Assembly (NCBI RefSeq): GCF_003149185.1
Contig: NZ_QGDO01000003.1
Coordinates: 310,001 to 374,000, forward strand
Direction of reading: 5' to 3'
Source of the DNA: Sediminitomix flava
Lineage (GTDB): Bacteria > Bacteroidota > Bacteroidia > Cytophagales > Flammeovirgaceae
DNA length: 64,000 bases
The notes under the pieces were generated by a model. It made no database searches. It was given only the letters and a program-made list of their open reading frames with translations, and was not told where the DNA came from. This document shows, piece after piece, positions 29,201 to 37,974 of this stretch (position 1 is its first letter; the number at the start of each line of letters is the position of its first letter). Made by a program: the position numbers and the translations under genes.

Positions 29201-29331
29201 TGCGTCAACCAATGGCATTGGCTGTGATCGGAGGTTTGATCACTTCTACATTGCTTACGCTTGTCGTTATTCCATGTTATTATGAAGTGATTGAGAAAGC
29301 TTATCAGAAAGTGATGAATTTGATCTCTTAA
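26245..29331 (+). CDS. RND family efflux pump, inner-membrane subunit (RND1)
   Basis: This 1028-residue protein has the complete AcrB/HAE-type plan: first helix at about 12-30, large porter loop, helices 2-6 about 335-495, second loop and helices 8-12 about 860-1025. The proton-relay aspartate of helix 4 is present in GMLVDNAIVV (Asp405), while the second aspartate of AcrB is Asn here. Helix 10 carries GISVNDAIVLVD, lacking the AcrB lysine, as in many non-AcrB RND branches. It starts 11 bp after the adaptor stop. It should use proton motive force to export an unknown substrate, possibly as a hetero-oligomer with the next RND. Confidence 0.93.
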   Translation: MEKLTRFSVNYPVSVLMIVLGIVLLGYISFSKLGVDLFPDMNNPKIYVELKSGERPPEEIEKQFVDQIETLCLRQSDVVEVGSVCRTGKAIVTVSYTWEKDMDEAFLDLQKALSAFSLQEGVDELNISQFSPNESPIMLVGLTHESVKDINELRKVAENYIRNELIRLEGIADVQLVGKEVDQLLIETKQYLLDAHGVTIDDISNKISAFNRSVSGGSIEEMGLKYTVKGINLFKAVDDFESIVVTHKVDEVTNLKTPVYLKDLAKVSFSKADPENIARLNGEQCIGLAVYKEPRFNTVKAQESLTKSFDKMKNALPGYQFEVIQNQGIFINQAINEVKDSAVGGILLAILILYVFLRRIGVTVIISVAIPVSVIATFNLMYFNGLTLNIMTLGGLALGAGMLVDNAIVVMENIFRHLEKGASVKDAAIKGTAEMGGAITASTLTTIVVFLPIVYLQGASGELFKDQAWTVAFSLLSSLFVAILVIPMLVSRFFTDKTIKVAEEETTESQSLNAYGRFLKSIMAYKWGIIGLAVLLIFGAYQLLPFIGSEYFPKTSGKSFTLEMNLSDNTSLKQTSKTVQKIEKLIDGLYGEQVKTVYSQAGPSTTEDDATIAKMEGENTAYVTVILTDSATISLDNAMRSLEKTLNQMEEVEMRFVQQDAAIQNILGSEESPISIDVVGKDLDEIVEITQKVKAILVQVENVFNVETSVEGGSPELEVTVDRLQAGLYNLSVDGITTQVKDQLDGHEVGSFEHEGEMKDIQIKLPEMSLKDLENIKLSIGTQDIRLAEVTKMDFKTSPKAILRNNQNRIGRVSAQIQGDVPLDQMVTKVKTELDKMELPNGIKLVYGGEEAKREEAMAGLTFALILSIVLVYMVMASQFESLVHPFTILLSIPLAAVGSVFAFFIFGKAFSLMAFIGLIMLAGISVNDAIVLVDTINQQKKKGADLRVGIILASQQRLRPILMTSLTTILALLPMIFGFGDGAELRQPMALAVIGGLITSTLLTLVVIPCYYEVIEKAYQKVMNLIS

Positions 29332-29343
29332 ACACATTTATCT

Positions 29344-32300
29344 ATGAATTTTGTCGTCAAAAGAAAAGTACTGATCAGTATGCTCTTCATAGGTATGTGT
29401 ATGTTAGGATACATCTCTTATGAAAGGCTAGAAATGGAGCTGTTTCCAAATGCGGAACCTCCAGTACTGATCGTCAATATCACAAGTACCTTGGAAGTAA
29501 CTCCAGATTATATGGAGATACAAGGGATTGTACCAATTGAAGGTGCAATCAGTATGTTGGAGGGAATTGATGAAATTGAGTCTGAAGCAAATAATAGAAG
29601 AGGAACCATCTTTATTTATTATCAAGATGGTGTTGATATAAAGTTTGAACAACTTAAGTTGGAAGAGCGAATTAATAGCATTCGCTCAAATCTACCTTCA
29701 GAATTTCAAGCAGTTGTTTCTAAAATCAATCAGAATCAGCTCGGAAGTGACATGATGAGTCTTCAGCTTAAAGGCGTTGGAGGGATTGATCGTGTAAGAA
29801 ATGTAGCTGATCGGGAAGTAATTGATGTTCTCAAAAGTGTAGACGGAGTTGCTAACGTTGAAATATTTGGAGGACGAGAAAAAGCTTTAGAAATCATTCT
29901 GAATGAAAAGGCTTGTGAAGCCAACGGAATTACAATTGGTCAGATTCAACAAAAACTGAGTGCGAGTGCTCAAGTCCGAACTTATGTCGGGAATGTGAAA
30001 GATGCGGGTAGCCGTTATTTTGTGAACATCACAGCACCTTTTGAGCGAGTTTCAGATGTAGAAGAAGTTTTGCTTGATGCTACAAAAGGAATTCGATTGA
30101 AGGATGTGGCAGAGGTGAGTTTCAATGTAAAAGAAGAAACCTCATTTAGCCGTTTGGATGGAAAAGATGCAGTTAACTTGTATTTGGTTTATGACACACA
30201 AGCCAATCAAATTGAAGCATCTCATAACATCAGAAATGAAATTGAAAAGCTGAACATTGCTCTAAAACCACTTCAAGTCGAATTAGATATTTCTACAGAT
30301 ACGGCAGAGGCAATGGAAAAAAATATGGAGGAAATTCAAGAATTGGCACTCACAGGAGGGTTGATTGCAATTTTCATCCTTTGGATTTTCCTCCGTCAAC
30401 CTTTCTGGGTTTTAACAATTGGTGTCGCAATGCCGATTTCTATATTGACAGCTTTCAACTTCTTTTACGGATTCGGGATTACCTTGAATAGTTTGACCAT
30501 GATCGGGATGGCTTTGGCACTCGGTATGTTGTTGGACAATAGTATTGTCGTGTTGGAAAACATCTACCGATGGTTCTCAATCACAAAAGACCCAGATGTG
30601 TCGGCTACGCAAGGTGTGCGTGAAGTATTGAGATCGGTTGGAGCGGCTACGCTTACAACTATTGTGGTGTTTATGCCATTTATTTTTGCTGATTCTTTTA
30701 TCATCAAATTGATCGGTACAAACATCGGAGTCTCTATTATTTCGACCTTAATGGTTTCTTTGGTTGTTGCGTTTCTGTTTGTACCGATGGTGGTACATTT
30801 CTTTTTATCGAAAAATAAAAGTAACCCAATTTCGCAAAAAGAAATCAATATCAGAGATCGTATCGTACAGGTTTACAGCCTTCTTTTTAAGTGGGCGTTA
30901 AGACATCCTGCTCAATCGCTACTGACTCTTGTTTTTACTTTTTTCGGGTCACTTTTACTGACTTTGGTTGTCGGTTTATCAAATCTTCAATCAGTTGATA
31001 CCAAAGATTTGAAGCTTTATGTAGAAATGCCAGAAGGTGCTTCGTTACAAAAGACAGATGATTTGGTAAAACAAGTGGAAGTCTTGTTGGATAGTTTGGA
31101 TGAGAAAGAACATATCATCTCAAATATCAATGAAGGAGATGCAGTACTTACGATTAGTCTGCAAGAAGATTATGAAAAAGTAGCTGACCGAAAGATTTAT
31201 CAGATCAAATCAGATATTGAAGAAAGAGTAAAGAATATATCGGAAGCTGAAATCTCGTTCGAACCCTCTTCATCTTCTAGCCGATTTGGCGGAGGACAAG
31301 GTGGCGGAAATGGAATGCGAGGAGGCGGAAGATTGCTAAAAGCTTTAGGAATCGGTACTCAACAAGAAGAAATTCAGATTAAAGGGACTGATTTTGTGCT
31401 TATGCAGAATTTTGCGAGTGACCTTGAGCAATATTTGAAAGAACTCGAAAATGTAAAGTCAGTCAGTAAAAATATTGGCAGCGACAGACCAGAGGTACAT
31501 CTGAGTTTCGATCCTACGCTTATGAGTTATTGGGATATTTCTCTGCAAAATGTTGCTTCTGAATTGAATGCTAGTTCTAAAGAATCAACCGCAAGTGAAA
31601 AGTTTGTACAAGGAACTGAACAATACGATATCGTCATCAAAAGAGGGGATTTAACTCAGAATGATAAGGATATGCGAATGGATGATTTACGAAAGATGGA
31701 AGTATCAGATAATAATGGTACACAACATCAATTGAAGTCGTTCTCTGATATTCGATATGCCTCTGGAAAAGCAAGTATCAAACGTTTCAATCAAGGAAAA
31801 CAGCTTTCATTATATATTCAGTTTGAATCTGAAATCAATGAAGCAAATGACTTGAAGGAAATTGCACAAATGGAAGTGCGTGAGCTACTAGCTTCACTAC
31901 CAATTCCATCGGGTTTGGCTGTCGATTACATTGTAGAAGATGATCTATTTGAAGATTACTATTTCTTATTTGGAGCAGCTTTCATTCTCATTTATATGAT
32001 TTTGGCAGCAGTGTTTGAATCTTTCTATGTGCCATTTGTATTGATGTTCACGATTCCATTGGCTGCAACAGGTTCATTCTTAGCTCTGATTTTAAGTGGT
32101 CAGTCGATTATGAATAGCAATGTATTTACAGGCTTCCTTATTCTATTAGGAGTAGTTGTAAACAATAGTATTATTCTGATTGATTATGCACAAGAGTTAA
32201 GAAGGAAAGGTTATCATAAAAACAGAGCGTTGCTGATGGCAGGGCAAGCTCGTCTTCGCCCTATTCTGATTACTGCAATTACCACAATTGTAGCTCTTGT

Positions 32301-34068
32301 GCCTTTAGCAATGGGAGATAATGAATATGTTGGAGCTATTGGTGCACCATTTGGAATTACCGTAATCGGAGGTTTGTCTTTCAGTACTTTGCTTACTTTG
32401 GTTTTCATTCCTGCTTTTTATTCGGGCTTGGAAGAAACCATCAATTGGTTCAAAAACTTAGAGTTCGGTTGGAAGTTATTCCAATTACTCTTGGTTGGCT
32501 TGATGGGTTATTACGTTTATTTCGAGGTTTCTTCTGTAATCTGGCAAATCATTATGGGGGCAAGTACAATCATGTTTGTTCCTGCAATCACATATTTCCT
32601 AAAAGAAAGTTTGAAGCAAGCCGATAATAAGCTTATTGCTGATGATGAAAAAGTAGAAATCGAGATTCAGCACTTGGTAAAAGTGTATGGTCGAGAAACT
32701 CAGTTTTTGAGAGAATGGAAAGGAGGACAACGTATTATTGCTTTCTTCGAGCATGAAAAATCATATACAAGATTGAAAGATCATGCCGAATGGCTTTGGC
32801 AATTGCCTTTGGCTGCTTTCTGGTTCTACTTTACATTTATATACCTCGAAACATCACTTTATCAGATGTTCTTGGCTGTAGGTTTTGGATTCTATTTATG
32901 GGGATTGATGAAACCTGTTAGTTATTGGTTACGAGAAAAACCAAAATTGTTGAAAGCTTTCCCTATTGTATTTTGGTGGACTTTTGTTTTAGGGCAGAAC
33001 CTCTTAAGACCACTTTGGATTGATAATTCTCAACTGGTTTTCGTAGAGTTTTTAGGTGTGATATCGCTTATTATTTGGCATATCAGAACTGGGCTAGAGA
33101 AAAATAATTGGGAAGTTAAAGGCAAATGGAAAATCATTAGAGGAATTAAAACACTAGTGAAAAATATGCCTAAAGTTGGTAAGCCAAAAGCTGCTTTCCG
33201 AGCTTTGAATGGTGTTTCTTTGAATATTCAGCAAGGAATGTTCGGACTTCTTGGACCAAACGGAGCTGGTAAATCGACCATGATGCGAATCATTTGTGGA
33301 ATCTATGAACAGAGTTATGGTAAAATCTGGATCAATGGAATAGATACCCAAGAGAAACGTGAAGAGTTACAAGGTTTGATCGGTTTCCTACCTCAAGAAT
33401 TTAGCTGTTACGGAAATATGACTGCCTACGAATTCTTGGATTATGAAGCAATCTTGAAAGGTGTAACAGACGCGAAAGTTCGAAAGGAACGTGTAGAATA
33501 TGTTTTGAAAGCTGTGCACCTTTGGGAGAAGAAAGATGTCCAAGTTGGAGGTTTTTCTGGAGGTATGAGACAAAGAGTCGGTATTGCTTCTATCTTGTTG
33601 CACTTACCAAGAATCTTGGTTGTGGATGAGCCTACCGCAGGACTTGATCCTAAAGAGCGTATCCGTTTCCGTAATCTTTTGGTGGAATTGAGTAGAGAAC
33701 GAATTGTGATTTTCTCAACACATATCATCGAAGATATTTCAAGTTCATGTGATCAGATTGCAGTGGTTAAACGAGGAAACCTGATGTATTCGGGAGTTCC
33801 AGAAAAGATGCTTCATGTAGCAGAAGAGAAAGTTTGGCAAATGCAGTTGAGTATGGAAGAATTTGAGGAAGTGAATGAAAAGTATGTTGTCATTCATCAT
33901 ACTCGAGCAGGAAATGGTGTATTGGCTAGAGTACTTTCAGAGGTAAAACCATCGGAAGCAGCTGTTTCACTTCCACCATCTCTTGAAGACGCTTATCTGT
34001 GGCTTTTGAAAGGAAAAGGCTTGGAGCAGATTAAGGAAAAGGAAGAAGTAGAAGTATCACTTAATTAA
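29344..34068 (+). CDS. RND efflux pump fused to a discontinuous ABC ATPase domain
   Basis: This 1574-residue protein joins two transporter classes in one continuous frame. Residues 1-1030 form a full RND pump; the helix-4 aspartate is Asp398 in GMLLDNSIVV. Residues 1040-1090 add two hydrophobic helices. The ABC domain then begins with VEIEIQHLVKVYG (A-loop Tyr1115) but is interrupted by about 170 residues holding roughly four helices (about 1154-1250). It resumes at FRALNGVSLNIQQG, with Walker A GPNGAGKST (1304-1312), signature FSGGMRQR, Walker B LVVDEPTAGLD and STHIIED. All ATP motifs look intact. A glycine/serine-rich loop lies near 642-670. The ABC part is a close paralogue of the ATPase encoded first in the cluster. 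The coupling mechanism and substrate are unknown. Confidence 0.9.
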   Translation: MNFVVKRKVLISMLFIGMCMLGYISYERLEMELFPNAEPPVLIVNITSTLEVTPDYMEIQGIVPIEGAISMLEGIDEIESEANNRRGTIFIYYQDGVDIKFEQLKLEERINSIRSNLPSEFQAVVSKINQNQLGSDMMSLQLKGVGGIDRVRNVADREVIDVLKSVDGVANVEIFGGREKALEIILNEKACEANGITIGQIQQKLSASAQVRTYVGNVKDAGSRYFVNITAPFERVSDVEEVLLDATKGIRLKDVAEVSFNVKEETSFSRLDGKDAVNLYLVYDTQANQIEASHNIRNEIEKLNIALKPLQVELDISTDTAEAMEKNMEEIQELALTGGLIAIFILWIFLRQPFWVLTIGVAMPISILTAFNFFYGFGITLNSLTMIGMALALGMLLDNSIVVLENIYRWFSITKDPDVSATQGVREVLRSVGAATLTTIVVFMPFIFADSFIIKLIGTNIGVSIISTLMVSLVVAFLFVPMVVHFFLSKNKSNPISQKEINIRDRIVQVYSLLFKWALRHPAQSLLTLVFTFFGSLLLTLVVGLSNLQSVDTKDLKLYVEMPEGASLQKTDDLVKQVEVLLDSLDEKEHIISNINEGDAVLTISLQEDYEKVADRKIYQIKSDIEERVKNISEAEISFEPSSSSSRFGGGQGGGNGMRGGGRLLKALGIGTQQEEIQIKGTDFVLMQNFASDLEQYLKELENVKSVSKNIGSDRPEVHLSFDPTLMSYWDISLQNVASELNASSKESTASEKFVQGTEQYDIVIKRGDLTQNDKDMRMDDLRKMEVSDNNGTQHQLKSFSDIRYASGKASIKRFNQGKQLSLYIQFESEINEANDLKEIAQMEVRELLASLPIPSGLAVDYIVEDDLFEDYYFLFGAAFILIYMILAAVFESFYVPFVLMFTIPLAATGSFLALILSGQSIMNSNVFTGFLILLGVVVNNSIILIDYAQELRRKGYHKNRALLMAGQARLRPILITAITTIVALVPLAMGDNEYVGAIGAPFGITVIGGLSFSTLLTLVFIPAFYSGLEETINWFKNLEFGWKLFQLLLVGLMGYYVYFEVSSVIWQIIMGASTIMFVPAITYFLKESLKQADNKLIADDEKVEIEIQHLVKVYGRETQFLREWKGGQRIIAFFEHEKSYTRLKDHAEWLWQLPLAAFWFYFTFIYLETSLYQMFLAVGFGFYLWGLMKPVSYWLREKPKLLKAFPIVFWWTFVLGQNLLRPLWIDNSQLVFVEFLGVISLIIWHIRTGLEKNNWEVKGKWKIIRGIKTLVKNMPKVGKPKAAFRALNGVSLNIQQGMFGLLGPNGAGKSTMMRIICGIYEQSYGKIWINGIDTQEKREELQGLIGFLPQEFSCYGNMTAYEFLDYEAILKGVTDAKVRKERVEYVLKAVHLWEKKDVQVGGFSGGMRQRVGIASILLHLPRILVVDEPTAGLDPKERIRFRNLLVELSRERIVIFSTHIIEDISSSCDQIAVVKRGNLMYSGVPEKMLHVAEEKVWQMQLSMEEFEEVNEKYVVIHHTRAGNGVLARVLSEVKPSEAAVSLPPSLEDAYLWLLKGKGLEQIKEKEEVEVSLN

Positions 34069-34079
34069 ACTGAAAAACA

Positions 34080-34805
34080 ATGTTCAAGAGTTTTAAAAAT
34101 TCATCCATCATTATCACAAGTATGGTGAAGTACAACTTGAAAATTATCTTTTCCAGTTTCTTTACTTACTTTCTGATCGTTGCCTTTTTAGTCTTGGCAC
34201 TGATTGTAGGAATTGCTATTGCAGATAGTGAAGGCTTTAATTTTGCCATAGATTTGATGTATGGCTGGTTGTTATTTCCTGGAATGTTACTCGTTTTTTA
34301 CCCAACTACTTTCGGGATTCAAAACGACAAAGATGCGAATATCTTAGAAGTGATTTTCTCTATACCGAATTACAGATATAAAGTATGGCTAGTGAGGTTA
34401 GTAATGGTTTTTATCATTTCAATAGCTATTCTAGCACTCTTTGATAGTTTGCTGTCGGTCTTGATTTTCCCACACGAAATATCAAAGGTTGTACTTCAGC
34501 TTTGTTTTCCTGTGATATTCTTTGGTAGTATAGGGTTCGTTTTTTCAACGATGATAAAAACAGGTAGTGGAGCTGCAGTTGTTACAATTCTTGTGACTAT
34601 TGCATTAATGATTTTATCTGGTGCCGCAGAAGGAACGAAATGGGATTTCTTTTTAAATCCTTTCGATCAACCATACCAAGTTACAAATACAGCTTTATGG
34701 GAAGACATCATCTTCTATAATAGAATTTACATGCTTGTAGCAAGTGTGGCTATGATTCTTTATGCAATGATGCGTTTACAAAAAAGAGAAGCATTTAATA
34801 GCTAA
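34080..34805 (+). CDS. ABC-2 type permease, last gene of the RND/ABC cluster
   Basis: This 241-residue integral membrane protein has about six hydrophobic helices (about 25-47, 60-80, 105-130, 138-155, 165-185 and 215-235). The FGIQNDKDANILEVIFSIPNYR segment between helices 2 and 3 is like the coupling region of ABC-2 permeases. It begins 11 bp after the RND-ABC fusion and has no ATPase of its own, so it is the best candidate membrane partner for the fused ATPase domain. A strong terminator follows, closing the cluster. Substrate unknown. Confidence 0.82.
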   Translation: MFKSFKNSSIIITSMVKYNLKIIFSSFFTYFLIVAFLVLALIVGIAIADSEGFNFAIDLMYGWLLFPGMLLVFYPTTFGIQNDKDANILEVIFSIPNYRYKVWLVRLVMVFIISIAILALFDSLLSVLIFPHEISKVVLQLCFPVIFFGSIGFVFSTMIKTGSGAAVVTILVTIALMILSGAAEGTKWDFFLNPFDQPYQVTNTALWEDIIFYNRIYMLVASVAMILYAMMRLQKREAFNS

Positions 34806-34831
34806 TAATTACTTATCATTATAGAGTACTT

Positions 34832-34867
34832 AAAGGCATCAATTATTGAAATTGGTGCCTTTTTTAT
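34832..34867 (+). terminator. Intrinsic terminator of the RND/ABC cluster
   Basis: A 13-bp stem with one G-T pair joins 34832-34844 to 34850-34862 and runs into a T tract. It marks the end of the exporter operon. Confidence 0.85.
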
Positions 34868-35028
34868 TTCTATTTTTGCAGAAATAATCAATATAAAGTG
34901 TTGTTTGTACGTATTTAATTCAATTTTTTCATATTCAAAATCAATTCTGATAGAGCATTATCAATCAAAAATGTACTTTTTGAATAATTATCATTACAAA
35001 CTATAATCACCAACACAAAATAATTACT

Positions 35029-36222
35029 ATGATGACTTTTTATCGAACACTATTTTTACTCATTATTTTTTTATCCCAATTAGGTTATGCGTTTTCTAAT
35101 GTTGAAAAACTAAAAGGGGACAAATTAACAGTAACCAAAGTAACTGCTAGTGCTAACAAAGGTGAAGCTCCTTATTTTACCACTGATGGGAATTTTGAAA
35201 CCGCTTGGGAGGCTGAAGGAAAAGGACGGTATATTACTTATGATTTGGGCAGAATCAAAAGTGTATCGGGACTACGTGTAGCTTGGGGAAGTGGAAAGAA
35301 AAAACAATTCAAGTTTAAGATAAGAGTAGGTACATCTACCTCAAACTTGTACACTATTTATAATGGTACTTCAAGTGGGAAAACAGAGGATTTTGAAGAT
35401 TATAAATTTCTACCTCAAAATGTTCGATATGTAAGAATTACAGGCTTTGGAAATTCAGAGGACGAATTGAACTCGATTAGTGAATTGGAAATTTTTGGAG
35501 GATACGTTAAGAACTCTGATATGATGGTGCAATTACCATCAGAGCTGATGCTCATCTATTTCACACAAGATTTGACAAACTGGAAACTAGATACAACTTC
35601 TGATCAGGATGGAAATGGGAAAGCTGATGAGGTGAAGCAACCTTTATTGAATAAATATTGGGATAAAAAACATTTTAAAGTATCCGAGGACCGTAAGGCA
35701 ATTGTGTTTACAGCTTTTGCAGGAGGGGCAACTACAAAAGGTTCTGGTTACCCTCGTACAGAGCTTCGAGAAATGACAAATGGAGGGAAAGATAAAGCAA
35801 GTTGGAGTTCAACTGAAGGGAGACATGTAATGGAGATCACACAAGCTGTTACGAATTTGCCTTACAAGAAAAAGCACGTTGTAGTTGGGCAAATTCATGA
35901 TAAAGACGATGATGTAATTGTGTTCAGACTCGAAAATAGAAAGCTATTTGTGGATATAAATGGTGAAGATGGACCTGTCTTAGATTCAAATTATAAGCTA
36001 GGAAAATTTTTTACAGTTCGATTTGAAGTCAGTGATGGAAAGACAAATTGTTTCTATAATGGAAAGTTGAAATATACGTTAGAAAAGGAATATGAAGGTG
36101 CCTATTTTAAGGCAGGCTGTTACGCTCAATCGTCTTGTCAAGGTAAAAAGAAAGTGGAAGGAGAGCGTTGTAGTTCATTCGCCGAAGTAGAAATTAGAGA
36201 TCTTTGGGTCGCCCACGAGTAG
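35029..36222 (+). CDS. Alginate lyase, polysaccharide lyase family 7, with discoidin-like domain
   Basis: This 397-residue secreted enzyme has a signal peptide (about 1-24), an F5/8-type (CBM32-like) domain at about 35-160 (ending NSISELEIFGG) and a PL7 catalytic domain at about 175-397. The three PL7 motifs are visible: RTELRE (243-248), QIH (288-290) and YFKAGCYAQ (359-367, catalytic Tyr365). It cleaves alginate by beta-elimination. In PL7 the Ile of QIH is associated with activity on guluronate-containing blocks, whereas Val favours mannuronate. No other alginate genes are adjacent, so it is an isolated gene between two terminators. The start may be the second of two adjacent ATG codons. 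Confidence 0.92.
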   Translation: MMTFYRTLFLLIIFLSQLGYAFSNVEKLKGDKLTVTKVTASANKGEAPYFTTDGNFETAWEAEGKGRYITYDLGRIKSVSGLRVAWGSGKKKQFKFKIRVGTSTSNLYTIYNGTSSGKTEDFEDYKFLPQNVRYVRITGFGNSEDELNSISELEIFGGYVKNSDMMVQLPSELMLIYFTQDLTNWKLDTTSDQDGNGKADEVKQPLLNKYWDKKHFKVSEDRKAIVFTAFAGGATTKGSGYPRTELREMTNGGKDKASWSSTEGRHVMEITQAVTNLPYKKKHVVVGQIHDKDDDVIVFRLENRKLFVDINGEDGPVLDSNYKLGKFFTVRFEVSDGKTNCFYNGKLKYTLEKEYEGAYFKAGCYAQSSCQGKKKVEGERCSSFAEVEIRDLWVAHE

Positions 36223-36240
36223 TAAACACTTTGTAAAGTA

Positions 36241-36283
36241 AAACCCCAGTTTTAATATCGGCTATTAGAACTGGGGTTTATTA
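36241..36283. terminator. Bidirectional terminator between alginate lyase and menD
   Basis: A 17-bp stem with one G-T pair (36241-36257 with 36263-36279) and a 5-base loop, GC-rich in its base and flanked by T-rich sequence. It serves the two convergent genes. Confidence 0.8.
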
Positions 36284-36288
36284 TTAAT

Positions 36289-37974
36289 TTAAATCTTAGG
36301 TATGAGTCTTTTAAATGCTCCAAATGTTGTTTTACAAAGTGCTTTATCTGTGAACACTTCTAAGATAGCTGGAGCATCTTTTTCATGTAGCCATTTTACT
36401 AAATTCTCTTCAAATTCCTCTCTAGTATTTACCGAGAAGTAAGCTAGACCAGCATCTTTAGCTGTTAATTCAGCCGTTCTTTTCTGATGTGTCTCAAAGT
36501 ATTCTTCAAGCTCAGGTTGGCGAGCTGGACCATCAATCATTCTAAAAATCACCCCACCTTGATTATTAAGCATCAAGATTTTGACGTTTGATTTGAGATA
36601 GTTATTCCATAATGCATTTCGATCATACATAAAGGATAAATCTCCTGTAATCAAAAGTTGAGGTTCATTTGAAATCAAGCTGTGCCCAATCATGCTACTT
36701 GTACTTCCATCAATACCACTAGCTCCTCGGTTTGCCCAAACTTTCAATGGTTTCCCGAGTGTGGAAAGCATATTCGCATATCGAACAGACATGCTGTTAG
36801 CTAAATGAAGCTGAGTATTATTTTCACACTTTTCAATTGAACGATATATAGCTTCAAATTCTGAAAAGTCTTGTTCTTTAAAAAAGGTAGGGATTTTAGA
36901 CCTAAAATCTGTATTAACTTTTTGCCATTGCTCTAAGTAACTTTTGTCAGAATCGTTCCATCTTTTAGAAAGTTCTTGAAAGAAATACTTTGGATTCACC
37001 CTCCATATTTTTCTTAGTGATTGGAATGTATCGGCAACATCTCCTGCTTCTTGTATGTGCCAGTGTTCTTGAGGTTTATGTTTACGAATAAACAATTTCA
37101 AGTTTTTACTGATGACAGACTTTCCAAATGAAATTACAATATCAGCTTGAAGTTTTTCAGCTCCTTCCATTCCTAAAAATGCATCTTGATGTTGAATGGC
37201 ATTTGTGCATGAGTGAAAGTTTGAAATAATATCTGAGGCTAAAGGAAAAGGTAGTTGAGAGATAAAAGATGCAAAGTTAATATCAGTTTCTTGTTGTCCA
37301 GCAACTAATAAAATTCTTTTATCTTTTAGCTTATCCAAAATACTTGTCCATTGGCTTTCTGAAAGGATAGTTTCCCCTTTTTCTTCTTCAATGTGTTTAA
37401 ATGGAGCATCAAAATCCATCGTTTCGCCTTCCATCGGATAGAAAGGTTCACGAAGTGGGATGTTGATTTGTACAGGGCCTTGTGGATAGCTTTTTGCAAT
37501 ATTAATAGCGTCTGAAACCGTACGATCTATTTGCCATTTTGCATCTGGGTGTTCATAGTCTACAGGAAGTTCGAATGCTCTTTTTATATGATTGGCGTAA
37601 ATATTTTGCTGCCTGATAGTCTGACCATCTAGTTGGTCAATCCATTCAGGAGGTCGATCAGCTGTAAGAACGATCAAAGGGATTTGTTGATAGTAAGCTT
37701 CAATTATTGCAGGATAATAGTTGGCAGCTGCAGTTCCAGAAGTACAAATTAGTACAACAGGTTTTCCTGACTGCTGAGCCATTCCCATTCCTATAAATGC
37801 AGCAGAACGTTCGTCAGAAATAGAAATTGTTTCAATGTCTTTGTGACGAGCAAAGGCTAAAGTAAGAGGTGCACACCTTGAGCCAGGAGAAAGTACAGCT
37901 TTTTCCACACCTAAGGCAGCACAAATATTTGTGATCCCAACAATGGGATTTAATCTATATGTTGAACTATTCAT
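36289..37974 (-). CDS. menD: MenD, SEPHCHC synthase of menaquinone biosynthesis
   Basis: This 561-residue thiamine-diphosphate enzyme condenses 2-oxoglutarate with isochorismate. Recognisable parts are the N-terminal pyrimidine-binding domain (LSPGSRCAPLTLAFARH, SDERSAAFIGMG, CTSGTAAANYYPAIIEA, LTADRPPEWIDQLDGQT) and the C-terminal pyrophosphate domain (ANRGASGIDGSTSS and GDLSFMYDRNALWN, followed by the metal site LMLNNQGG). Length is normal for MenD. Menaquinone is the usual respiratory quinone in Bacteroidota. No other men genes lie in the window; the gene appears monocistronic with a terminator at its end. Confidence 0.95.
   Translation of the reverse strand: MNSSTYRLNPIVGITNICAALGVEKAVLSPGSRCAPLTLAFARHKDIETISISDERSAAFIGMGMAQQSGKPVVLICTSGTAAANYYPAIIEAYYQQIPLIVLTADRPPEWIDQLDGQTIRQQNIYANHIKRAFELPVDYEHPDAKWQIDRTVSDAINIAKSYPQGPVQINIPLREPFYPMEGETMDFDAPFKHIEEEKGETILSESQWTSILDKLKDKRILLVAGQQETDINFASFISQLPFPLASDIISNFHSCTNAIQHQDAFLGMEGAEKLQADIVISFGKSVISKNLKLFIRKHKPQEHWHIQEAGDVADTFQSLRKIWRVNPKYFFQELSKRWNDSDKSYLEQWQKVNTDFRSKIPTFFKEQDFSEFEAIYRSIEKCENNTQLHLANSMSVRYANMLSTLGKPLKVWANRGASGIDGSTSSMIGHSLISNEPQLLITGDLSFMYDRNALWNNYLKSNVKILMLNNQGGVIFRMIDGPARQPELEEYFETHQKRTAELTAKDAGLAYFSVNTREEFEENLVKWLHEKDAPAILEVFTDKALCKTTFGAFKRLIPKI

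Noticed and set aside
30564-30848. A 94-codon minus-strand frame opposite the RND-ABC gene
   Set aside because: It is antisense to conserved RND helices, has no family pattern and no start signal; it is an accidental open frame.
32400-32700. Possibility that the RND and ABC parts are two genes joined by a frameshift
   Set aside because: The frame is open through both parts with no stop, and the linker has its own membrane helices; nothing in the sequence suggests a misread base.
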